A stretch of 8,462 nucleotides of DNA, taken from NCBI GenBank assembly GCA_947165795.1, contig CAMVBP010000082.1:1-8462 (forward strand). The letters run 5' to 3'. Below the pieces are notes generated by a model, which did not search any database, was not told the origin of the DNA, and saw only the letters and a list, made by a program, of their open reading frames with translations. Positions 1-5,069 of the stretch are shown here, one piece after another. A program made the position numbers and the translations under genes. This DNA is from an uncultured Treponema sp. Its GTDB lineage: Bacteria > Spirochaetota > Spirochaetia > Treponematales > Treponemataceae. Each line of letters opens with the position of its first letter. The first letter of the stretch is position 1.

Positions 1-178
1 TTATTTTTTTCTTAAAATCATCATCATAATGTTGATTATAATTTTTAATTTTTAACCATCTTTCTACAACTGAATGACAGGTTCCAATTCTTTTTGCTAT
101 CTCATATGACGATAGATCTTCCTCTTCATGCAGTCTTACAGCTTCCAGTCGTGTTTCAAAACTGAATACTCTTTGCAT
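1..178 (-). CDS. IS3-family transposase OrfA, N-terminal part (partial)
   Basis: The first 59 codons of an OrfA run from ATG at 178 off the window edge with no stop. The start has a strong Shine-Dalgarno GGAGG (184-188) five bases upstream. The protein begins MQRVFSFETRLEAVRLHEEE. Around residues 20-43 it forms a helix-turn-helix (SSYEIAKRIG, then SVVERWLK), the DNA-binding domain with which IS3-family OrfA recognises the inverted repeats. In this family OrfA and OrfB are normally joined by a -1 frameshift to make the OrfAB transposase; that region is outside the window. The open frame shows no damage so far. It could belong to a dead copy, since only about half of a typical OrfA is seen. Confidence 0.8.
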   Translation of the reverse strand, partial: MQRVFSFETRLEAVRLHEEEDLSSYEIAKRIGTCHSVVERWLKIKNYNQHYDDDFKKKI

Positions 179-186
179 AACATCCT

Positions 187-209
187 CCAAAAAGTGTCTA
201 GCTTTTTGG
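187..209 (-). promoter_or_regulatory. Inverted repeat in the IS left end, overlapping the OrfA ribosome binding site
   Basis: On the minus strand CCAAAAAG (209-202) and CTTTTTGG (194-187) are perfect complements separated by seven bases. The last two G residues of the right arm are the first two of the GGAGG ribosome binding site of OrfA. An RNA entering from the deacetylase side would carry both arms and could fold so that part of the binding site is paired. Folding of impinging transcripts that blocks transposase translation is established for IS10 and IS50. Applying it here is inference. Confidence 0.5.
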
Positions 210-252
210 GTTCAGTTCATTCGGCGTGGCTCCAGGCCCTCACGCGTTATTA

Positions 253-870
253 TTACACTACCGTCCAGTTTTGTCCGTTGTCCACCATCGGAACGTTTTT
301 TATTTTGTAGAGTTCCGGCGCGGTTACAAACTCAAAGCCCATTTCTTTAAGGGCAGGAATTGCGCGGTCTACAACTTCGCGGGTGGCGTCGTTGCCTTCG
401 TTTACGTGGAGGAGGTACATAACGCCGTTCTGAGTATTTTCCATCATAAGCTTGTAGCGCTCGTCTGCAGTGCGCTCTGGAACCCAGTCTTCGCAGCCGT
501 GGCCGCAGATAAACGGTGTATGAATTACTTCGTGCATCAAATCATTTACGCAGATGAAAGGAGGACGGAACAATACCGGCTTTTTACCTGTAATCTTAAT
601 GATTGCTTCATCGCACTTGTCGTATTCTTCAAGCATCTGTTCGCGTGTAAGCTTTGTCATGTCAGGATGTGTCCAGGTATGATTTTCAATATCACAGCCA
701 AGCTTTACGGCGCGTTCAATAACCTTTGTGTTTTCCGGCGTGATTTTTTCACCAATCAAAAAGAATGATGCTACAACTCCGTGTTTTTCGAGTACGTCGA
801 GCATCTTATCCATTGTGTCGTCACCATTTAAATTTGGGCCATCATCAAAGGTTAGACTACAGTATTTCAT
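253..870 (-). CDS. Polysaccharide deacetylase (carbohydrate esterase family 4, NodB-like), 205 aa
   Basis: This is a metal-dependent deacetylase expected to remove N- or O-acetyl groups from a polysaccharide such as chitin oligomers, xylan or peptidoglycan; the substrate cannot be read from sequence. The CE4 motifs appear in order: TFDDGP (catalytic and metal Asp9/Asp10), NHTWTHPD (metal ligands His64 and His68), FRPPF (Arg102), the EDW block (Asp128-Trp129), and the last-motif histidine in LLHVNEGN (His155). Related proteins usually have LLHD there, so Val156 is atypical. No signal peptide is visible; the domain starts at residue 3, so it looks cytoplasmic or exported by an unknown route. 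The ATG at 870 is chosen because GAGG stands nine bases upstream; an in-frame TTG at 900 would add ten residues across a hairpin arm. It lies downstream of argC in the same direction. Confidence 0.85.
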   Translation of the reverse strand: MKYCSLTFDDGPNLNGDDTMDKMLDVLEKHGVVASFFLIGEKITPENTKVIERAVKLGCDIENHTWTHPDMTKLTREQMLEEYDKCDEAIIKITGKKPVLFRPPFICVNDLMHEVIHTPFICGHGCEDWVPERTADERYKLMMENTQNGVMYLLHVNEGNDATREVVDRAIPALKEMGFEFVTAPELYKIKNVPMVDNGQNWTVV

Positions 871-895
871 ATTTCGTTTCCTCTCTATATAAGTC

Positions 896-912
896 GGCAA
901 GCACAGCTTGCC
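896..912. repeat. Perfect 7-bp hairpin in the deacetylase leader
   Basis: GGCAAGC and GCTTGCC are perfect inverted repeats with a three-base loop (ACA). The hairpin lies 26 bases before the deacetylase start codon, in its untranslated leader. No run of T follows in either direction, so it is not a standard terminator. It could be a structural element of the leader or part of a dispersed intergenic repeat. Confidence 0.55.
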
Positions 913-926
913 TCTGTGGCATTCTT

Positions 927-976
927 TCGATGAACCTAAAACGACCCTATCGGCTCGTTTTTTAACGGTTCTTCGA
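927..976. repeat. Imperfect inverted repeat between the deacetylase and the stub next to argC
   Basis: The left arm (927-944) has TCGA, GAACC and TAAAACGA. The right arm (955-976) carries their complements in the same order, with one mismatch and small bulges, around a ten-base loop. The arms are too imperfect and the loop too plain for a confident terminator, although the right arm contains six T. The architecture resembles small palindromic intergenic repeats (REP or MITE-like). Copy number elsewhere in the genome would decide. Confidence 0.45.
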
Positions 977-1013
977 TTATAGGCACATCAAATGTTAAAC
1001 TGCAATATTTCAT
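936..1013 (-). pseudogene. 25-codon stub repeating the N-terminus of the deacetylase
   Basis: The ATG at 1013 overlaps the argC stop in an ATGA junction and has GGAG eight bases upstream, so it would be translated by coupling to argC. Its first nine codons read MKYCSLTFD, identical to the deacetylase start. They differ from that copy at four bases, all synonymous (Tyr, Cys, Leu and Thr codons). After codon nine the frame runs into unrelated sequence and the imperfect inverted repeat, and stops at TAG (936-938). I read it as the remnant of a second, slightly diverged deacetylase gene that once followed argC, or of a rearrangement of the same gene. A functional 25-residue peptide is less likely. 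Confidence 0.6.
976..1005 (-). promoter_or_regulatory. Possible promoter for the deacetylase inside the stub
   Basis: On the minus strand TTGCAG (1005-1000) and a perfect TATAAT (981-976) are 18 bases apart. The -35 matches the consensus only at its TTG. Transcription would start near 969 and give a leader of roughly 100 bases containing the 896-912 hairpin and most of the 927-976 repeat. The deacetylase could equally be transcribed from the argC promoter. Confidence 0.35.
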
Positions 1014-1954
1014 AAGCCAACTCCTTCATCAATACCCATCATGATGTTCATACACTGAACGGCAGCACCACTGGCACCTTTTCCAAGATTGTCAAAGCGT
1101 GTGGTAATCATAATCCTGTCGTCGTTACCATAAACAAAAATCTGCATATTGTTTGTACCTGCCAGAGTATTTGCAGGAATAAACTGTTCCGGTAAAACGC
1201 CTTCGCCCATAAGCGGTGCCACCTGAACAAAGCGGCTGCCCTCATAATGAGCGGCAAACATTTCCTGAACATCCTTTGCAGTTACTTTTTTTGCCAGCAA
1301 TCTAGCGTGCAGGCCTACAGTTACAGTCATGCCCTGAAAATAATCACAAACATATGGATTGAAAACCGGTTCAAACTCGAGACCGCTGATTTTCTTAATT
1401 TCCGGCAAATGTTTATGCTGCTGAGTTAATGCATAAAGGCGTGGAGAATCCAGTCCAGGATCACGTCCTTCTGCTTCATACTGAGCAATTGCTTTTTTTC
1501 CTGCTCCGGAATAGCCGCTTACTGCGTGAATCACTACAGGATAATCTGCAGGCATAATTCCGCTTTTTACAAGAGGGTAGCAGATTGCAATTGAGCCCGA
1601 AGCATAACAGCCTGGAACAGCAACACGGTTAGATTTTTCAATTTTTGCACGGAAATCTGCTCCAAGCTCCGGGAATCCGTATGCCCATTCAGGATTAGTA
1701 CGGTGTGCAGTAGAAGCATCAATAATCCGTGTATTAGGATTTGTACAGAGTGCCACAGATTCAATTGCTGCGGCATCCGGCAGACAAAGAAATGTAAAGT
1801 CTGAGGCATTAATCATTTTTGCCTTTTCTACCGGGTCTTTGCGCTTGTCATCATCAATAGTAATAATTTCAATATCATTGCGTTTTTCAAAACGTTCAAA
1901 AATTTTAAGGCCTGTTGTGCCTTCTTTTCCGTCAATAAATACTTTGTAACTCAT
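1010..1954 (-). CDS. argC: N-acetyl-gamma-glutamyl-phosphate reductase, type 2 (short form), 314 aa
   Basis: ArgC reduces N-acetyl-glutamyl-5-phosphate to N-acetyl-glutamate-5-semialdehyde with NADPH, the third step of arginine biosynthesis, in the cytosol. The N-terminal nucleotide-binding loop is GKEGTTGL (residues 9-16). The catalytic cysteine is Cys116 in VAVPGCYASG. The block HAVSGYSGAGKKA and the C-terminal FDNLGKGASGAAVQ are family hallmarks. About 310 residues and FIDGxxGTTGL at the N-terminus identify the short type 2 rather than the longer type 1 enzyme. No other arg gene is in the window. The ATG at 1954 has no Shine-Dalgarno but lies six bases after a consensus promoter, so the message is probably leaderless. 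The stop overlaps the start of the deacetylase stub (ATGA). Confidence 0.95.
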   Translation of the reverse strand: MSYKVFIDGKEGTTGLKIFERFEKRNDIEIITIDDDKRKDPVEKAKMINASDFTFLCLPDAAAIESVALCTNPNTRIIDASTAHRTNPEWAYGFPELGADFRAKIEKSNRVAVPGCYASGSIAICYPLVKSGIMPADYPVVIHAVSGYSGAGKKAIAQYEAEGRDPGLDSPRLYALTQQHKHLPEIKKISGLEFEPVFNPYVCDYFQGMTVTVGLHARLLAKKVTAKDVQEMFAAHYEGSRFVQVAPLMGEGVLPEQFIPANTLAGTNNMQIFVYGNDDRIMITTRFDNLGKGASGAAVQCMNIMMGIDEGVGL

Positions 1955-1960
1955 ATCGCA

Positions 1961-1989
1961 ATTATAGAAAAAATCAGTTTATTTCTCAA
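1961..1989 (-). promoter_or_regulatory. sigma70-type promoter of argC, positioned for a leaderless mRNA
   Basis: On the minus strand TTGAGA (1989-1984) and a perfect TATAAT (1966-1961) are exactly 17 bases apart. Six bases follow before the argC ATG (1954). A usual start point, about seven bases past the -10, falls on the A of the ATG. No Shine-Dalgarno is present between the promoter and the gene. Confidence 0.75.
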
Positions 1990-2001
1990 TAAAAAAATAA
2001 G

Positions 2002-2030
2002 TTGTTAAATCCATTTTTGTATTTTATAAT
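2002..2030 (+). promoter_or_regulatory. sigma70-type promoter of the GGDEF/EAL gene, positioned for a leaderless or near-leaderless mRNA
   Basis: TTGTTA (2002-2007) and a perfect TATAAT (2025-2030) are 17 bases apart. The GTG start codon is nine bases downstream, so the expected transcription start is only 0-3 bases before it. The stretch between is entirely A/T with no Shine-Dalgarno. The -35 boxes of this promoter and the argC promoter are 12 bp apart, so the two polymerase sites are back to back. Confidence 0.7.
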
Positions 2031-2039
2031 TATTTTATT

Positions 2040-4022
2040 GTGATTTATTCATTTGATATTGCAGCATTCATTGTCAGTGTAATTCTGCTTTTCTTTTATT
2101 ACAATAAAAAGAATATCGCGACAATAGAGAACAAATTATTTTTGTTCTATTTGATAATTCTTTTTGTTGCTATTCCTCTCGAAATATTAGCTTCAGTAAT
2201 GAATAATTCACCGCAGAAATTTTCTTTTATCTTGCATTGTATAGTTCAGGGACTTTCTTTTTCATCTTCAAAATCTTTTGGTGTAGTTTACATTTTATAT
2301 TGCGCTGGTGTTCTTGAGCTCTTAGGAAGAAAAGATAATTCAAGGGAAAAAATCATTACTTTTATAACTACAATTCCTTATGTTATCTGTCTTGCGCTTA
2401 TATGGTCATCAATTATATTTATTAAATCCGGAAGACTTGCTTTTTATATAACTGAATCCGGCGGAATCGGTTATACAAAAAACATTTTCTTCTATTCATT
2501 GTATTATATTAATGCACTTTATATTTTCATTTCCTTTTTAATGCTTATAAGGTTTAGAACCAAGGCATATTTTCAGTCAACATTTTTAATGATTTTTGCT
2601 GTCTGTGTTGCAGGTCTTTGCGTTGCTTTTCAGCTTTTGCACGGCTATATGATAGAGCTTTTTGGACTTGCTACGGTTGCAATGGTTTTCTATCATTTTG
2701 TTCAGCGCCCGGAAGATGTTTTAGACAGCGTTACCGGAGTTTTTAATCAGATAGGTTTTGTGCGTGTTTCCGGCATGCTTTTTGCTAAAAAGCAGCGTTT
2801 TGCCTGTGTAAGTATAATAATTGATGATATTACATTTATGGCAAACACATTCGGCATTCAGCAGATGAATATATTTCTTGCTATGGTGGCTAATTTCTTT
2901 AAGCAGTCATTCTCGTACAGAAATATTTTCCACTTCAGCCAGGGATGCTTCTTTGTATTAATTCGTGAACCTAATACCGAAAAAATACAGAAAACCGTTC
3001 AAAAAATTCAGAGCCGATTTAAAGATAACTGGTATTACGATTCCGTAGAATTAAAGCTTTATACACGTCTTTGTGTTTTTGATTGTCCGCGCGATGCAGA
3101 AAGTTCAGAAGAAATTCTTGATATTGTAAATCTTATAGAAACAGATGACAGATACAAGCAGAATCTTCTTTTTGCAAATGAAATTGATGTTGAATATAAA
3201 CGCCGTACAGATTATATAGAACATGCGTTAAGAAAAGGTATTACCTATAACCGTTTTGATGTTTATTATCAGCCGATATTTTCTACTGAAGAAAAGAAGC
3301 TGATTGGAGCCGAAGCTTTAATCCGACTGACAGATGAAAAAGGAAGATTTATCTCTCCAGATGATTTTATTCCTATTGCAGAAAAAAGCGGAACAATTTT
3401 AAGAATCGGGGAATTTGTTTTTGAATCTGTATGCCGTACTCTTTCTACAATTGGTGTAGAAGAATATGGAATTAAAAAGATTGATATAAATCTTTCGGTT
3501 GCTCAGTGTATGCAGGAAATTCTTTCTGAACAGATTCTTGCAATAAGAAATATTTATCAGGTTCCGACTTCAATTATTAATCTGGAAATTACGGAAACTG
3601 CTGCGGCTCATACTCCGGAAATTTTAATGAAGAATATGCAGCAGCTTTCAGATGCAGGCTTTGAACTTTCGCTTGATGATTACGGTTCAGGTTATTCAAA
3701 TATGGGTTACATGCTCAATCTTCCGTTCAAGATGATTAAAATAGACAAGTATATTGTCTGGAGTGCTTTTTCTGATGAACGCGCTAACAAAGCTCTTGCG
3801 GCAACCATTAAGATGATTAAATCTATTGGAATGACTGTACTTGCAGAAGGTGTTGAAGAAAAGGAACAGGTTGACTGGCTTACACAAATGGGCTGCGATT
3901 ATCTTCAGGGCTATTACTTTGCTAAACCTCTGGAAAAAGATGTATTCCTTGAATTAATGAAGGCAAATACTTCTACTCAGGGAAAAATCTGCAGAATATC
4001 TGATATTTTAAAACCTGAATGA
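2040..4022 (+). CDS. Membrane-anchored c-di-GMP phosphodiesterase with degenerate GGDEF and intact EAL domain, 660 aa
   Basis: Residues 1-220 are hydrophobic with about seven membrane segments, a sensor-like module. A GGDEF-like domain follows (about 228-345), recognisable from DSVTGVFNQIGF (standard LTGLxNRxxF). Its signature is replaced by SQGCF (300-304), so cyclase activity is not expected. The EAL domain (about 395-640) keeps its active-site residues: EALIRL (Glu425), Asn484 in INLS, Glu516 in EITE, DDYGSGYS (Asp546/Asp547), Lys567 in KID, Glu603 in AEGVE, and Gln623 in QGYYFAKP. It should hydrolyse c-di-GMP to pGpG at the inner membrane in response to a signal sensed by the N-terminus. 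The start is GTG, with no upstream in-frame alternative and no ribosome binding site. The 3' end overlaps the convergent phosphatase gene by 15 bp. Confidence 0.9.
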   Translation: MIYSFDIAAFIVSVILLFFYYNKKNIATIENKLFLFYLIILFVAIPLEILASVMNNSPQKFSFILHCIVQGLSFSSSKSFGVVYILYCAGVLELLGRKDNSREKIITFITTIPYVICLALIWSSIIFIKSGRLAFYITESGGIGYTKNIFFYSLYYINALYIFISFLMLIRFRTKAYFQSTFLMIFAVCVAGLCVAFQLLHGYMIELFGLATVAMVFYHFVQRPEDVLDSVTGVFNQIGFVRVSGMLFAKKQRFACVSIIIDDITFMANTFGIQQMNIFLAMVANFFKQSFSYRNIFHFSQGCFFVLIREPNTEKIQKTVQKIQSRFKDNWYYDSVELKLYTRLCVFDCPRDAESSEEILDIVNLIETDDRYKQNLLFANEIDVEYKRRTDYIEHALRKGITYNRFDVYYQPIFSTEEKKLIGAEALIRLTDEKGRFISPDDFIPIAEKSGTILRIGEFVFESVCRTLSTIGVEEYGIKKIDINLSVAQCMQEILSEQILAIRNIYQVPTSIINLEITETAAAHTPEILMKNMQQLSDAGFELSLDDYGSGYSNMGYMLNLPFKMIKIDKYIVWSAFSDERANKALAATIKMIKSIGMTVLAEGVEEKEQVDWLTQMGCDYLQGYYFAKPLEKDVFLELMKANTSTQGKICRISDILKPE

Positions 4023-4973
4023 TACAGATACACAGGCCGGTGTTATATTAAATGCAACATCGCTGTTCTGATTCTTTTTGAATTTTGAATAAAACAATTG
4101 TGTGTGCATATAAGGAATTGCAATTCCGCATACTGTTCCAATTAATGCGCCTGCCATTACATCCGTAGAAAAATGATTTCCGCTGGCCATTCTTAAAACT
4201 GCTGTAGTTGCGGCAAGTCCGTAAGATGCTCCAAGCACCCAGAATCTTGCCGGTGTTTCAGGATAATACTGAAAAAATGTGTAAGTTAAAAAGCTTGCGG
4301 CGGCAAAAGAAAGGGTAGTGTGTCCAGAAGGAAAAGAATCATTCCAGTCACCTTCTGTAACCTTGCTTTCCGGGAAATTGTCGTAATACATATATGGGCG
4401 CGGGCGGTTTACAAGAAGTTTAAGCCATTCTTTAATTCCCCAGGCTGTCAGCATTGTCTGCGCATACATTGTTCCGTCAATTGCAACCTCATTCCATGAA
4501 AAGGTATTTTCTTTTGCATACATTGCCGGAAGAATAATTGCAGGGCTGGCAACAAGCAGAGCTTCGGTAACTGTAGAGGTTGCACTTAAAATTTTGTTGT
4601 AATCATTCATAAAAATCTGATTTAAAAGAATAATGTCAGATTTATTGAATTCAGCATTTTCAAAGCTGTTGTCTTTAAATGACCAGCCCCAGAATTTTTC
4701 TCCAAGATCTGCAATTCCTGCAGAAATTGCAATTGCAGAAGCCGTAACAGATAACGGAATGTCCAGAGCAGGCTTTAGTTCAAAAGGATTTGTTTCGTCA
4801 ATGTAAATAATTTTCTGGTTAAGCAGCGGAGATACATTCATTTTGTCCTGTTTTTTAAATGAATAAAATGAATTGCCTGAATTTTCATAAATAAATAAAT
4901 TCTGAGTTTGCGCTGCAAATAATTGAACAACTGCAATCTGAAAAAGGACGGCAAAAATAATTAATTTCTTCAT
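4008..4973 (-). CDS. PAP2-family phosphatase with signal peptide, 321 aa
   Basis: This is a member of the PAP2 / lipid phosphate phosphatase superfamily, which dephosphorylates lipid phosphates such as undecaprenyl diphosphate, phosphatidylglycerol phosphate or lipid A; the substrate is undetermined. The three motifs are present: K185-x6-RP193 (KLLVNRPRP), PSGH (215-218), and R261-x5-H267-x3-D271 (RMASGNHFSTD). The N-terminus MKKLIIFAVLFQIAVVQLFA is a signal peptide or anchor ending at Ala-Ala. The ATG at 4973 is chosen for this; an upstream in-frame TTG at 5027 would put the start in a promoter-like region. The ribosome binding site is weak. The last residues alternate (VSVSFRF) and end in Phe, like an outer-membrane beta-strand, although the rest is helical. 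It is transcribed divergently from deoD and converges on the EAL gene. Confidence 0.85.
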   Translation of the reverse strand: MKKLIIFAVLFQIAVVQLFAAQTQNLFIYENSGNSFYSFKKQDKMNVSPLLNQKIIYIDETNPFELKPALDIPLSVTASAIAISAGIADLGEKFWGWSFKDNSFENAEFNKSDIILLNQIFMNDYNKILSATSTVTEALLVASPAIILPAMYAKENTFSWNEVAIDGTMYAQTMLTAWGIKEWLKLLVNRPRPYMYYDNFPESKVTEGDWNDSFPSGHTTLSFAAASFLTYTFFQYYPETPARFWVLGASYGLAATTAVLRMASGNHFSTDVMAGALIGTVCGIAIPYMHTQLFYSKFKKNQNSDVAFNITPACVSVSFRF

Positions 4974-5005
4974 AATTTTGTTACTTCGGGGACATTGTAA
5001 TTCAT
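4970..5005 (-). CDS. Possible 11-codon upstream ORF coupled to the PAP2 phosphatase
   Basis: An ATG at 5005 opens a frame reading MNYNVPEVTKL. Its TGA stop overlaps the phosphatase ATG in an ATGA junction. It has no clear ribosome binding site, and a competing -10-like TACAAT lies inside it, in which case it would not be transcribed. It would matter only if translation of the phosphatase depends on coupling, which its weak ribosome binding site would allow. A chance ORF of this size is quite possible. Confidence 0.2.
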   Translation of the reverse strand: MNYNVPEVTKL

Positions 5006-5018
5006 AATTAATAAAAAT

Positions 5019-5038
5019 AAAAGTCAAATATGACTTTT
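5019..5038. promoter_or_regulatory. Perfect 8-bp inverted repeat, candidate operator between the PAP2 gene and deoD
   Basis: AAAAGTCA and TGACTTTT flank a four-base spacer (AATA) in the 96-bp divergent region. The right arm covers the place where the deoD -35 should be (17 bases before its TATAAT is 5035-5040). The left arm contains, on the minus strand, TTGACT (5027-5022), a plausible -35 for the phosphatase gene. A dimeric regulator bound here could govern both directions. I do not recognise a specific regulator. The alternative is a stand-alone dyad of no function in AT-rich DNA. Confidence 0.4.
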
Positions 5039-5057
5039 TCTTTTTTCATTTTCATCA

Positions 5058-5063
5058 TATAAT
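5058..5063 (+). promoter_or_regulatory. Consensus -10 box of deoD, six bases before the start codon
   Basis: A perfect TATAAT is followed by six bases (TAAAAT) and the ATG of deoD, the same geometry as argC. No Shine-Dalgarno is present. The -35 region is not a clear match (T-rich, overlapping the inverted repeat at 5019-5038), which would fit a promoter controlled by a bound protein. Confidence 0.6.
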
Positions 5064-5069
5064 TAAAAT

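Larger units (their letters stand above)
1..219 (-). mobile_element. Left end of an IS3-family (IS150 subgroup) insertion sequence, cut by window edge
   Basis: Read on the minus strand, the element begins at position 219 with TGAACTGAACCC followed by AAAAAGCTAGACA. This resembles the terminal inverted repeat of IS150-type elements, which start TGTACTGCACCC and contain a GGAC/AGAC block. It is followed 41 bases in by an OrfA reading frame. Transposition proceeds inward, so the right end and OrfB lie outside the window to the left. The element lies 33 bp beyond the stop codon of the deacetylase and in the same orientation, so readthrough from that gene enters it. Target-site duplication cannot be checked because only one end is visible. 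I cannot tell whether the copy is intact. Confidence 0.8.

Noticed and set aside
224..245. GC-rich stem after the deacetylase as a terminator
   Set aside because: The stem is short and bulged and there is no T-run after it on the minus strand; kept only as a speculation about what the IS disrupted.
226..768. A 180-codon plus-strand frame overlapping the deacetylase
   Set aside because: It is antisense to the deacetylase, whose CE4 motifs are all in order. The antisense product shows no domain, no ribosome binding site and a biased composition.
871..900. Earlier TTG start for the deacetylase (ten extra residues)
   Set aside because: The extension encodes MPTYIERKRN from a hairpin arm and the ribosome binding site itself. 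The ATG at 870 has GAGG nine bases upstream and matches the family start.
4974..5027. Earlier TTG start for the PAP2 phosphatase
   Set aside because: It would precede the clear signal peptide with an 18-residue non-signal stretch encoded in promoter-like DNA. The ATG at 4973 starts a textbook signal sequence.
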